A DNA stretch of 64,000 nt from NCBI GenBank assembly GCA_016720395.1, contig JADKKR010000008.1, positions 367,205 to 431,204 on the forward strand, given 5' to 3'. This DNA is from Geobacteraceae bacterium. Lineage in GTDB: Bacteria; Desulfobacterota; Desulfuromonadia; Geobacterales; Pseudopelobacteraceae. A model generated the notes under the pieces. That model was not told the origin of the DNA and searched no databases. It saw nothing but the letters and a program-made list of their open reading frames with translations. Below are positions 31,201 to 38,434 of the stretch, in pieces (the first letter of the stretch is position 1; the number at the start of each line of letters is the position of its first letter). The position numbers and the translations under genes were made by a program.

Positions 31201-33562
31201 CGCCAGCGGAGTGACTACCACCCAGACACCTGCGGCCGGCAACGGCGTCGGTCCGGTGAATCTCACCGTCCGGGGCACGACCCTGACCAAGAACTTTGCT
31301 CCGGCCACCATACTGACCGGAGTGTCATCAACCGCGACCTTCACCATCACCAACGGCGCCGGCAACCCGGCTCAGAGCGGATTGGCCTTTACCGATACGC
31401 TGCCGGCCAACGTGGTGGTAGCCAGCCCGGCAAACGCATCCACCACCTGCGGCGGTGGTAGTGTTACGGCCGGCTCGGGAGGCAATACCATCGAACTGAG
31501 CGGCGGCAGCATGGCGCTGGCCCAGGCGACCTGCACCGTCACGGTGGATATCACCAGCAACACGGCCGGCACCTACAATAACCTCTCCGCCAATGTCACC
31601 GGGACCTCGCCAGGCATGACCACGACGACGTTATCGGCCACTTTGACGGTTAACGACCACCCGACCCTGAGCAAGTCATTCGCGCCGTCCACGATCGGCT
31701 TCAACGGCACTTCGGCCCTGACCTTTACGATCGCCAACTCAACCGGCAACCCGGCTCAGACAGGACTTGCCTTCACTGACACCCTCCCGGCAGGTGTGGT
31801 CATTTCGACCCCCAACGGTCTCGTCGGCGTCTGCGGCGGTGCGGTGACTGCCGCGGCGGGCGGCAATGTCATCACTCTTACCGGCGGCGCACTCGGGGCC
31901 GGCACGGCCAACTGCACCATCAGGGTTAATGTCACCTCCGCCGCTGCCGGCAGCTACCCGAACACCAATGTCGGCAATATATCCGCTCTGGGCGGCGGAC
32001 TGACCGCCAATGCCCTGTCGAGTACCCTGACAGTGGTCGGTACGACCCTCAGCAAATCCTTTTCACCCGTCACCCAGATGCTCGGTTCTACCAGCCAGCT
32101 GACCCTGACGATCACCAACGGAACCGGAAACCCTGCCCAGACCGGTCTGGCCTTTACCGATAGCCTGCCGGCCGGTCTGGTGGTCGCAACCCCCAACGGC
32201 CTCGTCAACGGCTGCGGCGGGGCGGTTACCGCCACGGCCGCCAGCACTTCCATCACCCTGGCCGGCGGGACGCTTGCGGCCGCTGCTGCGAACTGCACCA
32301 TCACCGTCAACACAATTGCTGCCGCCGCAGGAAGTTATACAAACAATGCCGCACGCATCGGTGGCACGTCCTCAAACATAGACGCCAGTGGCGTCAACGC
32401 AACGGTCACCTACCTGGCACAGGCCGGTATAAGCAAGGTGTTTTCTCCCAACACCATCACCTCCGAGACACCGTCGACCATCACGTTCTCTCTCAGCAAC
32501 GCCAACTCTATAACTCTGACCAACGCCGCGTTTACCGATTCATTGACCGGTATGGCCATCAACTCCAACCAGTCGGCGGGCGGTACCTGCGGCGGTGTGG
32601 CCGGCAACAGCTTCGCCCTGGGGCAGACCGGCCTGCTGACCTTCAGCGGCCTGTCGATTCCTCCCGGCGGCTGTACGGTCACAATCGTCGTGACGTCAGA
32701 TGTGCCCGGCACCTATAACAATACTACCAGCGGTGTGACCACGACCCAAACCACGATCGGCGCAATCAGCAATACGGCCCAATTGACCGTCACGGCAGCC
32801 CCCGCCACCATCGCCAAGGCCTTTGCCCCGGCCACGATCAACCAGGGGTCGGCGACAACGATCACCTTTACCCTTGCTAACAGCAACGGCATAAACCTTA
32901 CCGCCGCAGGCTTCAGCGACCCCCTGACGAATATAGTTATCTCCGGGGCACAGTCGGCGGGCGGCACCTGTGCCGGGGCGGGCGGCAACAGCTTCGCCAG
33001 CGGACAGACAAATCTTGTCTTCAGTGGACTGACGATACCCCTGAACGGCAGCTGTACGGTGTCGATCGTGGTCACCAGCAACAGCACCGGCACCCAGACC
33101 AACCAGGCTTCGGGTGTATCGAGCAGCCAGGCCCCCACCGGATCCCCCTCCAACATCGCCAGTCTGGTCGTGCAGGGCCTGCCGAGCCTGACATTCGTTA
33201 AACAGTCAAATACAGCAACAGCTATTCCGGGGCAGACGATCAGCTATCTGCTCCTGACCACAAATTCCGGTACCGGTGCAGCCACAGCGGTCGTAATTTC
33301 TGACAGCCTCAGCAGATACACCTACATGAGTACCGGCCCGTTCCTGTTTGCCGAAGGCTCACCGCCATCAGGTCTCTCTCCGGGTGTTCCGGTCTACTCC
33401 AACGACAATGGAGCCACCTGGACGTATGTGCCGGTATCCGGTGCCGGTGGTGCTCCCCCGGGTTTTGACGGCAATATCACCAACTGGCGTATTCCCATGA
33501 CCGGAACCATGAATGCAGCTGGAGCGAACTTCACAATCCGTTACGATGCACAGGTAAAATAA
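25220..33562 (+). CDS. 2780-residue repeat surface protein (15 DUF7933-like repeats)
   Basis: GTG 25220 follows GAGGTAGAGACG, 23 bases after the barrel gene. A signal peptide (IGIITCSLVLLLFGGQAYS) leads to a domain with many glycine runs (about residues 230-500, GGGGGGAYSPGGMGG type). A DUF11 domain, some fifteen repeats averaging 130 residues, and a final DUF11 domain follow. Each repeat starts xxKxFxP, as in FSKSFNPTSISAGGTT and IAKAFAPATINQGSAT, and contains FTDTLP and GGTC; the cysteines probably pair within each repeat. The architecture is that of a long fibrous adhesin or S-layer-like filament. No sorting signal is seen, so anchoring may rely on the neighbouring barrel protein. Confidence 0.8.
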   Translation: MKQTCTYIGIITCSLVLLLFGGQAYSQVCSNPGVDGPATPTGIINSYYPGTGTVIAGTTSITVNIAGKRGAAANIAAGDLIIIMQMQDADIDSSNTSGYGGSSSGSGYTSPNNSGVYEYAVVSPSYVTGANPITITAPLANSYRTSTASFSAGQRTFQVIRVPQYASADVGGTITATRWGGTGTEYTGGIVAFDVAGQLNWNGQAVDVTGLGFRGAGGISLAGANPTTGLTNTDFRTTAPTGAVPFAGTGLNRVNGGKGEGIAGTPRWVNNNNLLFDTGADGYPNGSFARGAPGNAGGGGTDGDVGTNQNNTGGGGGGAYSPGGMGGYGWTPGTPPMYMTGGYGGESVLMNAARLTMGGGGGAGTSNNATGTPGNGFASSGAAGGGIVIIRTRTTTGTGTINANGSAGNTTVLNDASGGGGGGGAVLMFATNSTLAGVTVNANGGNGGSNSPGAGVNPHGPGGGGGGGFVAISSTVPVSVNGGAYGTTNASATTTVDYGSSSSAGGYQIFALLPTDLPGAGSNALCNPLLTVTKTAGTPNTVPGGTATYTLSVTNAAGYGNATGVRLADALPSPFTYAATSSITYSGGATRTTTTNPLAGATAPFWSSFSIPGGGSVSITFTVNVPVGTALGTYQNPGTVTYDDPTRTAAGQTVTPGGTYAGGGAVPGSNYASGSSISEDVTVRSTATFSKSFNPTSISAGGTTVMTVTLGNPSGIPLTSAAFSDNYPAGLVNAATPAASTTCPGGAVTAAASGTSFSLSGATIPVAGCQVQVTVTSPVAGPFTNAIPAGALTNAENITNTVAGTGTLLARPTIAKVFAPIAVAQNTNDTLTFTITNTNAAGLTGTSFSDTYPAGLINATPLTTGGTCTGVTFSPATVAGGGLVAVTAGNVPANGSCTVTIQVRSATAGNYPNTAGGVTSVQTPQAGTPSATVALGVGLIVVNKAFAPSQIAVGGTSTVTLTLANPTGIAQTNGSLADTLTNMSISANQTAGGTCGAFTGNSLTAGQTGLSFSGINIPAAGCSITFTVSSNVAGSNQNTTSGVSTAILPVGPPSNSATLTVVQKPTIAKAFIPASITPGSTGSMQLTITNPNTIPLTGISFTDSYPANVINGTPFTLGGSCSGIITTATAGGSTFNVTSGSVPALSSCTITVPVTSVTAGAYNNATSGVATTETGTAGSASNTATLNVVVSPAVTAKSFSPVLISQNGVSTMTVTLLNANAVSLTNVNFTDALVNMTVANGTIGGSCVGTGSSPPLAAGATSLNLTVPTLGAGASCTVTVQITSSVSGANTNQTSGATSTQTPVAGSPSPVATLNVLRPPQLAKNFLPSQIPVNGTSTMTFTITNPNTTTALNNVRFTDTLSNMTVASTSFSETCSGSVSFSPALTVGGTQINPTLTALAANETCTISVTVTSGTISPAAGHSNTTSGAISTETSINPGTPASAALDVLGPVTISKTFNPATIPAGGTSTITFTLANPNASAMSGASFTDVFPAGMTTTNLAQNYIGAGPPVRGTCTGAVPNAKATTTLDDSPNSAAIPKGIIAGINIPANSSCTVMVDVTAAASGSYVNTVSGVSTTQVPTAGPGATGTLSVLARPTVSKAFSPSTIASGASATLTVTVNNPNPAAIALSALFTDTFPGGMTLAAAGSSGTCGGVTATPGANNFTIANGTSIPAGGCTVIVTVTSSTVGAATNTIAAGGLQTTAGTNLAAGADTLTVVAAGTNRLVYTKTFSVPQIQAGPTNATLDMTFTISNLSAGTAAQDIVFSANDLLPTAGGARMVFSTAAPNYCRITSASPAASCAFNGATAYPVTVPNSVGANPTFTYNMATTGTGLRLAANSTCVITCPVTIPAGTTGGTYTNNMTATVLNTSTGGFTTTTGDTASVLALKSPTITKTFTPNVIGAGSSSTVTFTLTNSAANTVAYTNATFTDTLTNMSISGNQTAGGTCAGAGGNSFTSGQTGVLTLTGLTIPAGGSCTVALLVTSTNVATNPNTASGVTTTQTPAAGNGVGPVNLTVRGTTLTKNFAPATILTGVSSTATFTITNGAGNPAQSGLAFTDTLPANVVVASPANASTTCGGGSVTAGSGGNTIELSGGSMALAQATCTVTVDITSNTAGTYNNLSANVTGTSPGMTTTTLSATLTVNDHPTLSKSFAPSTIGFNGTSALTFTIANSTGNPAQTGLAFTDTLPAGVVISTPNGLVGVCGGAVTAAAGGNVITLTGGALGAGTANCTIRVNVTSAAAGSYPNTNVGNISALGGGLTANALSSTLTVVGTTLSKSFSPVTQMLGSTSQLTLTITNGTGNPAQTGLAFTDSLPAGLVVATPNGLVNGCGGAVTATAASTSITLAGGTLAAAAANCTITVNTIAAAAGSYTNNAARIGGTSSNIDASGVNATVTYLAQAGISKVFSPNTITSETPSTITFSLSNANSITLTNAAFTDSLTGMAINSNQSAGGTCGGVAGNSFALGQTGLLTFSGLSIPPGGCTVTIVVTSDVPGTYNNTTSGVTTTQTTIGAISNTAQLTVTAAPATIAKAFAPATINQGSATTITFTLANSNGINLTAAGFSDPLTNIVISGAQSAGGTCAGAGGNSFASGQTNLVFSGLTIPLNGSCTVSIVVTSNSTGTQTNQASGVSSSQAPTGSPSNIASLVVQGLPSLTFVKQSNTATAIPGQTISYLLLTTNSGTGAATAVVISDSLSRYTYMSTGPFLFAEGSPPSGLSPGVPVYSNDNGATWTYVPVSGAGGAPPGFDGNITNWRIPMTGTMNAAGANFTIRYDAQVK

Positions 33563-33708
33563 AGCAATGAAAAGCCGGGTGAAATAATCGGGCAGGTGTA
33601 CCAGCGGGCAGATCTGGAAAGGAAACACGTGAACGCACGCGTGCGGGTAGTACCTGTTTCAGGCTCATAAAAGATGTGCGCACTGAATCGACTGCTACAG
33701 AAGCATTA

Positions 33709-33737
33709 AAAAAACCGCCCATGAGGGCGGTTTTTTT
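33709..33737. terminator. Bidirectional terminator
   Basis: AAAAAACCGCCC and its complement GGGCGGTTTTTT close an ATGA loop with A and T tracts on either side. It ends the surface operon on the plus strand and the pseudopilin gene on the minus strand. Confidence 0.85.
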
Positions 33738-33770
33738 GTATCGTGCATGACGTACGTAATTGTGAGCAGG

Positions 33771-34334
33771 CTACTTTATCCGTATGCCGATATCGTCACC
33801 ACCTGCAAGGAGATCGTTAAGTGTCTGACTGATGGCGCTGGTCTCAAGCACTCCGTTGGGTCCTGCGGAAATGACCCAGACAGGATCAGTTGTTGCAAAG
33901 TTTGCGGCGTTGATGGCATAGGCGTTATCCCAGGGGTCCGGTGAATCCTGAGAAAAATAATTCTGCGCCTTGCCATTGTAACAGGTCTGTGCAATGGGAG
34001 GGTTTGCTGAAGGAAGATTCAGTATCAGTTTGAGTGCGACATCGTTCAGACCGAGCTGCCAGTCTCCGGAAGTGTTTGCGGGTGTGTTGCCGGAACCCAG
34101 AATGGCGAGATACGTAAAAGAACAGTCCCCCGGCATGTAATAGGGCCATTTTCCCGTGTCCTTGCGGAATAGCATCACAGCATTCGAGATGGTTTTGCAA
34201 TCCGCCAGAGCACGGGTCTTCTTCGCCTCATCGATCTGATTAAAGATCATCGGCACCAGGATGCCGGCCAGAATGGCAATGATAGCAGCTACAACGATTA
34301 CCTCTATCAGCGTAAAGCCGCGATTCCCTCTCAT
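33771..34334 (-). CDS. Type II secretion/type IV pilus-like pseudopilin
   Basis: This 187-residue protein begins MRGNRGFTLIEVIVVAAIIA, a class III prepilin signal: cleavage after Gly, Glu at mature position 5, and a hydrophobic helix. The C-terminal domain has paired cysteines and a DPWDNAY motif like GspG-type pseudopilins, including the YFSQDSPDPWDNAYAI region. No other secretion genes are nearby, so it is an orphan that would rely on a secretion or pilus machine elsewhere. ATG 34334 is preceded by GAGGAGCTGAC. It could help export the adjacent surface proteins, but that is only inference from position. Confidence 0.85.
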   Translation of the reverse strand: MRGNRGFTLIEVIVVAAIIAILAGILVPMIFNQIDEAKKTRALADCKTISNAVMLFRKDTGKWPYYMPGDCSFTYLAILGSGNTPANTSGDWQLGLNDVALKLILNLPSANPPIAQTCYNGKAQNYFSQDSPDPWDNAYAINAANFATTDPVWVISAGPNGVLETSAISQTLNDLLAGGDDIGIRIK

Positions 34335-34584
34335 GTCAGCTCCTCAAGCACCTGAATGTATGTGACGAAATTAATAAATACTGGGCCACACTATACAATA
34401 CCTCATCAATAGTTGTCTTTAAAATTAATCGGATTCAATCTGTAGCCTGCCGACTCCATTCCGGGATTTCCGTCAGAATCCCGGCTTCAAAATGAGCGGT
34501 TGACGTCAGAGTACCTTGCTGGTGACATCCTGGAGAATTCTGTGCTATAGTTCAAAACAATAACGTTCAAGGAGACACGTACTG

Positions 34585-35055
34585 ATGAAAAAATTCCTGT
34601 GTGTAACCCTGCTGGCGGCCGTTCTTTTTCCAATCATTGCTGCCGCCGCTGCGTCGGCGCCGCCCCTGCCCAGGGGCTATACGGCCTGGAAGAAAAGCGA
34701 GCGCAAGCTCGTGACTGACAAGAATTCCCTGTTCTACGGGATCCATTATATCTATGCCGACAAGAAGGCTTTCCAGGGCTACAAGGCCGGCAACAGGTTC
34801 CCTGAAGGGAGCACGATCGTCGTTGATTACTTCAACATCAAGCCCGGTTCCGACGCGGACGGGCCGAAAAACATGGTCGTGATGATGCGCAAGGACAAGC
34901 GCCAGAAGGAGACCGCCGGCTGGCTGTTCGCCGGCTACGGCGCCGACGGAAAGCCCAGCGGCCTGGACCCGGTCGGCACCTGTTTCAGCTGCCACCAGAA
35001 GGACGCAGCCCAGCGTGATCATGTCATCTCGACGATCAAGGACTTCAAGCTCTAG
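34585..35055 (+). CDS. Cytochrome P460-family c-type haem protein
   Basis: This 156-residue secreted protein starts at ATG 34585 after AAGGAG. It has a signal peptide (FLCVTLLAAVLFPIIAAAAA) and a cytochrome P460-like body (LPRGYTAWKKSERKLV, YADKKAFQGYKAGNRFPEGSTIVVDYF in two parts). One CFSCH haem-binding motif lies near the C-terminus. P460 proteins bind a cross-linked haem and act on hydroxylamine or NO-type substrates. In Geobacter relatives such periplasmic proteins are of unknown role. It is monocistronic with its own terminator. Confidence 0.87.
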   Translation: MKKFLCVTLLAAVLFPIIAAAAASAPPLPRGYTAWKKSERKLVTDKNSLFYGIHYIYADKKAFQGYKAGNRFPEGSTIVVDYFNIKPGSDADGPKNMVVMMRKDKRQKETAGWLFAGYGADGKPSGLDPVGTCFSCHQKDAAQRDHVISTIKDFKL

Positions 35056-35078
35056 CCCGGAGAGACAGCAAAGAGAGG

Positions 35079-35110
35079 ATGCCGGCATGAAGCTCATGCC
35101 GGCATTTTTT
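35079..35110 (+). terminator. Terminator after cytochrome P460
   Basis: A perfect 12-bp stem (ATGCCGGCATGA and complement) with an AGC loop is followed by six T's. Confidence 0.9.
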
Positions 35111-35154
35111 GTGTGGGGTGGTTATCGTCGGTAAGTGTAGCAATCAGACTGACT

Positions 35155-35330
35155 GCAGTCGGAATAACACAGAGCAACAGCCAAAAGTAGGCGCCTCCAG
35201 GCGAGCAACTGAGAAATCAGAGGATCACAGCTATAAATGACAGCTACCTCTTGGATAATGACAAAGTCTGTTATGTAGATACTTCTTTGGGTTTACTCTG
35301 TTGCTCCGTTGCTCTGTGTTTCAAAATTTT
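35155..35330. repeat. Dispersed repeat with inverted ends
   Basis: AACACAGAGCAACAG near 35166 is mirrored by CTGTTGCTC...GTTGCTCTGTG near 35298-35320. The AAGTAGGCGC word inside is shared with the repeat at 38217. It looks like a member of the same dispersed intergenic family. Confidence 0.45.
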
Positions 35331-35365
35331 TTTCAGGATACTATTTTTGTGGTAGCGGAGTTGAT

Positions 35366-35935
35366 GTGGAACGTTGGGAGATCGAACTGCTGGGCCGGTA
35401 TTTCGAGGGGCAGGCCCTGGCGGTCATCGTCGGCCATGGCCGGGCGGTGGCCGGACTGGCGCTCAGGGTCTGCCGCCGGCTCGGGCTGGAGGAGGAAGCC
35501 TGCCGCTTCGTGGAAGAGGCCGCGCTGCTGCACGACATCGGCGTCTGCCGTACCCGCGCACCTGATGTCGGCCTGGACACCGGATTTCCCTACATCATGC
35601 ACGGCATCATCGGCCGGGAGATCCTGGAGCGTGAAGGCCTCCCCCGGCATGCCCTGATCTGCGAACGGCACATCGGGGTCGGCCTCACCGTGGAGGACAT
35701 CATCCGCCAGGGGCTGCCGCTGCCGCAGCGCGACATGTCGCCGCTCACCACCGCCGAGGAGATCGTCTGTTTTGCCGACCTGTTCTACTCCAAGAGCCCG
35801 GGCAGGATCACCCACCAGAAACCGCCGGAAAAGGTCCGCACGAAGCTGGCCGCATTCGGCGAGGGGAAGGCCCTCATATTCGACCGCTGGATGGAACGCT
35901 TCGGGGGCGGATTAGAGGCCGGATTACAGAAGTAG
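35366..35935 (+). CDS. HD-domain phosphohydrolase
   Basis: GTG 35366, five bases after GGAG, gives 189 residues. The HD-domain pattern is visible: an early His in VGHGRAV, then AALLHDIGVCRT (the HD pair), and conserved downstream His residues (MHGIIGREILE, RHIGVGLT). The arrangement matches the TIGR00295-type uncharacterised HD hydrolases found in archaea and deltaproteobacteria. A metal-dependent phosphohydrolase activity is expected, with substrate unknown. The upstream frame to 35309 lies in a repeat region and is unlikely to be translated. pheA follows 69 bases later. Confidence 0.85.
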   Translation: MERWEIELLGRYFEGQALAVIVGHGRAVAGLALRVCRRLGLEEEACRFVEEAALLHDIGVCRTRAPDVGLDTGFPYIMHGIIGREILEREGLPRHALICERHIGVGLTVEDIIRQGLPLPQRDMSPLTTAEEIVCFADLFYSKSPGRITHQKPPEKVRTKLAAFGEGKALIFDRWMERFGGGLEAGLQK

Positions 35936-36004
35936 TCCTTGCATTTCAGGTGCCTTTGCAGTATAAAAACGTTCCATTTCAGCCAGAATGACTCCACCTC
36001 CCGG

Positions 36005-37093
36005 GTGAACCCCTTGCAGAAGCCCACAGCCACAATCGAAGAGCTGCGCAGCGCCATCGACCGGATCGACGACCGGATCGTCGATATGCTCAACGAGCGC
36101 TCCCGCGTCGTACTGGAGGTCGGCCGCCTGAAGTCCGGCAGCAACCTGCAGTTCCATGTCCCCGGACGCGAGCGCCAGATCTACGAGCGCCTGCTGAACA
36201 GCAACCCCGGCCCGTTCCCCAACGACGCCCTGAAGAGCATCTACCGCGAGGTCATCTCGGCCTGCCTGGCCCTGGAATCCCCCATGAAGGTCGCCTTCCT
36301 GGGGCCCAAGGCCACCTTCAGTCACCTGGCCACCATGCAGCAGTTCGGCCTGTCGGCGGAGCTGGTGCCGCTCAAGTCGATCCCGGCCGTCTTCGAAGAG
36401 GTCGAGAAGGGCAAGGCGCTCTACGGCGTGGTGCCGGTGGAGAACTCCACCGAAGGGGTTGTCTCCCACACCCTGGACATGTTCGTGGAGAGCAACCTCC
36501 GGATCACCGCCGAGATCCTGCTGGAGGTCCATCACGACCTGCTCTCCCGCACCGGCCGTATGGAGGACATCAAGAAGGTCTACTCCCATCCCCAGCCGCT
36601 GGCCCAGTGCCGCCAATGGCTGGACGAAAACCTGCCCGGCGTCCCGGTGGTGGATGTGGCCTCCACGGCCACCGCCGCCCAGATCGTCAGCGACGACTAT
36701 TCGGCGGCCGCCATTGCCAGCGAACTGGCCGGCTCGCTCTATGACCTCAAGACCGTCCGCAGCAGGATCGAGGACCAGGTCAACAATTTCACCCGTTTCC
36801 TGGTGGTCTCCCGCACGGCGACCGAGCGCTCGGGCAACGACAAGACCTCGGTGATGTTCTCGGTCAAGGACGAGCCGGGGATCCTCTGCCGCATGCTGGA
36901 GCCCTTTGCCCGCCGCGGCATCAACCTCTCCAAGATCGAATCCCGGCCCTACAAGAAGAAGGCCTGGGAATACATCTTCTTCCTTGACCTCTTCGGCCAT
37001 GCCTCGGACCCGGATGTGGCCGTGGCCCTGGAAGAGCTCAAGGAATGCTGCCAGTTTCTCAAGGTCCTCGGATCCTATCCGCGGTCGATGTAG
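36005..37093 (+). CDS. pheA: Bifunctional chorismate mutase / prephenate dehydratase
   Basis: GTG 36005 (VNPLQKPTATIEELR) gives 362 residues, the usual size. Residues 10-90 are an AroQ-type chorismate mutase (IDRIDDRIVDMLNERSRVV). Residues 95-275 are prephenate dehydratase (VAFLGPKATFSHLA, VVPVENSTEGVV, and the catalytic NFTRFLVV). The C-terminal ACT domain (VKDEPGILCRMLEPFARRG, ESRP) binds phenylalanine for feedback control. It converts chorismate to phenylpyruvate. tyrA starts 3 bases after its stop, so the two terminal aromatic branches are translated together. Confidence 0.95.
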   Translation: MNPLQKPTATIEELRSAIDRIDDRIVDMLNERSRVVLEVGRLKSGSNLQFHVPGRERQIYERLLNSNPGPFPNDALKSIYREVISACLALESPMKVAFLGPKATFSHLATMQQFGLSAELVPLKSIPAVFEEVEKGKALYGVVPVENSTEGVVSHTLDMFVESNLRITAEILLEVHHDLLSRTGRMEDIKKVYSHPQPLAQCRQWLDENLPGVPVVDVASTATAAQIVSDDYSAAAIASELAGSLYDLKTVRSRIEDQVNNFTRFLVVSRTATERSGNDKTSVMFSVKDEPGILCRMLEPFARRGINLSKIESRPYKKKAWEYIFFLDLFGHASDPDVAVALEELKECCQFLKVLGSYPRSM

Positions 37094-37096
37094 CCC

Positions 37097-38035
37097 ATGG
37101 CCGCTCCCCCTGTGATCATCGAGCGCCTGGCAGTTATCGGCACCGGCCTGATCGGCGGCTCCCTGGCCCGTGCCCTGCGCGCGGCAGGTGCCGTCACCAC
37201 CATCGTCGGCTGTGACGCCGACCCCCGCAATCTGGAGCAGGCCCTGTCGCTGGGGATCATCGACGAGGCCGCGGCGGGTGTCGCCGAAGCGGTGCGCGGC
37301 GCCGGGGTCGTCTTCGTCTCCGTCCCGGTCTGCGCCATCCCCGGCGTGGTCCGTGAGCTGGCACCGTTCCTGGAGCCCGGCTGTGTGGTCACCGACGGCG
37401 GCAGCGTCAAGGCGGCTATCGTGGAGGAATGTGAACGACTGATGCCTCCCGGCTGCTGTTTTCTGGGCGGGCATCCCATCGCCGGCACGGAACATTCGGG
37501 CGCGGCCGCAGCCTTTGCCTCGCTCTACAACGGAAAACGCTGCATCCTGACCCCCACGGACGCAACCGATGCAGCCGCCTTTGACACGGTCTCGCGCCTC
37601 TGGCAGGCGGCCGGTGCCCAGGTCTGCTGCATGGAGCCGGGGCATCACGACCGGATCTTCGCCGAGATCTCGCACCTGCCGCATGTGGTGGCCTATGCCC
37701 TGGTCCACGCCGTGGGCACCGCCGACGTGGAGGGGGAGAACGTGCTCTCCTACACCGCCGGCGGGTTCCGGGACTTCACCCGCATCGCCTCGTCCGACCC
37801 GGCCATGTGGCGCGACATCTCGCTGATGAACCGGGAGGCGCTCCTGGCCAGCATCGACGGGTTTTCCCGCAGCCTGGCCGAGCTGCGCAGCAGGATCGAC
37901 CGCAGCGACCCGCAGGGGCTGGCCGAGTTCTTCACCATCGCCAAGCAGTTCCGCGACGGGATCGTATACAGAGCTCACGAGGCACAGAGGCACGCTTTGT
38001 TTTCCGAGGTTGTCGCTTTTCCGTGTGCTCTGTGA
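37097..38035 (+). CDS. tyrA: Prephenate dehydrogenase with repeat-derived tail
   Basis: This 312-residue protein has the NAD(P)-binding GTGLIGGSLARAL at the N-terminus, then VTDGGSVKAAIVE and the HPIAGTEHSG substrate motif. A helical C-terminal domain (EISHLPHVVAYALV, FRDFTRIASSDP) follows. It oxidatively decarboxylates prephenate to 4-hydroxyphenylpyruvate for tyrosine synthesis. The normal end is probably near KQFRDGI. The last 20 or so residues (VYRAHEAQRHALFSEV...) are encoded by the dispersed repeat that invaded the 3' end. It sits between pheA and aroA. Confidence 0.92.
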   Translation: MAAPPVIIERLAVIGTGLIGGSLARALRAAGAVTTIVGCDADPRNLEQALSLGIIDEAAAGVAEAVRGAGVVFVSVPVCAIPGVVRELAPFLEPGCVVTDGGSVKAAIVEECERLMPPGCCFLGGHPIAGTEHSGAAAAFASLYNGKRCILTPTDATDAAAFDTVSRLWQAAGAQVCCMEPGHHDRIFAEISHLPHVVAYALVHAVGTADVEGENVLSYTAGGFRDFTRIASSDPAMWRDISLMNREALLASIDGFSRSLAELRSRIDRSDPQGLAEFFTIAKQFRDGIVYRAHEAQRHALFSEVVAFPCAL

Positions 38036-38380
38036 AGACCGGAAGGTTCAGATACGCGCTCACTGCGTTCCTAGAGCTCACGCCAAGTCTAAGCGAGGCA
38101 CAGAGAACTTCAAAGAAAAATGCTTTCTGCTTTTTAGGTTTTACCCGATAAGTTGATCAGCTTTTCTCCGTGTGCTCTGTGAGCTCTGTGAGAGACGCCT
38201 GTAAGGATTCATCTCACTCGCTCACTGTGTTCGCTCAAGCTCACGACCAAAGTAGGCGCTTCTAAGCGAGGCACAAAGGAAGTCAGAAGAATAATCGTCT
38301 TCTGTTTTTGATTTTACCCGATAAGATGTTCAGCTTTTCTCCGTGTGCTCTGTGAGCTCTGTGAGAGACTGCTTTAAGGT
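37970..38380. repeat. Three consecutive copies of a dispersed repeat
   Basis: One short copy (37970-38035) runs through the end of tyrA. Two longer copies (about 38055-38206 and 38217-38380) fill the gap to aroA. The long copies share GAGCTCACG...AAGCGAGGCACA, then TTTTACCCGATAAG, CAGCTTTTCTCCGTGTGCTC and TGTGAGCTCTGTGAGAGAC. The 399-base gap holds no other gene. The family also occurs at 10250-10475. Confidence 0.75.
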
Positions 38381-38434
38381 TTTAGATTCAGGCCTGTATA
38401 TCAGAATTAAAAACGTAACACTTCGGAGTTTCCC

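Noticed and set aside
25586..32313. Several antisense frames of 100-340 codons within the 2780-residue gene
   Set aside because: Low-complexity shadows of a repetitive GC-rich gene, without binding sites or motifs.
27276..33180. Regular repeats that could suggest a CRISPR array
   Set aside because: Period is about 390 bases and the repeats are diverged and in frame. They are protein-domain repeats, and no cas genes are present.
35924..37993. Long antisense open frame (689 codons) opposite pheA and tyrA
   Set aside because: Typical GC-rich shadow frame. The plus strand holds two clear enzymes with intact motifs.
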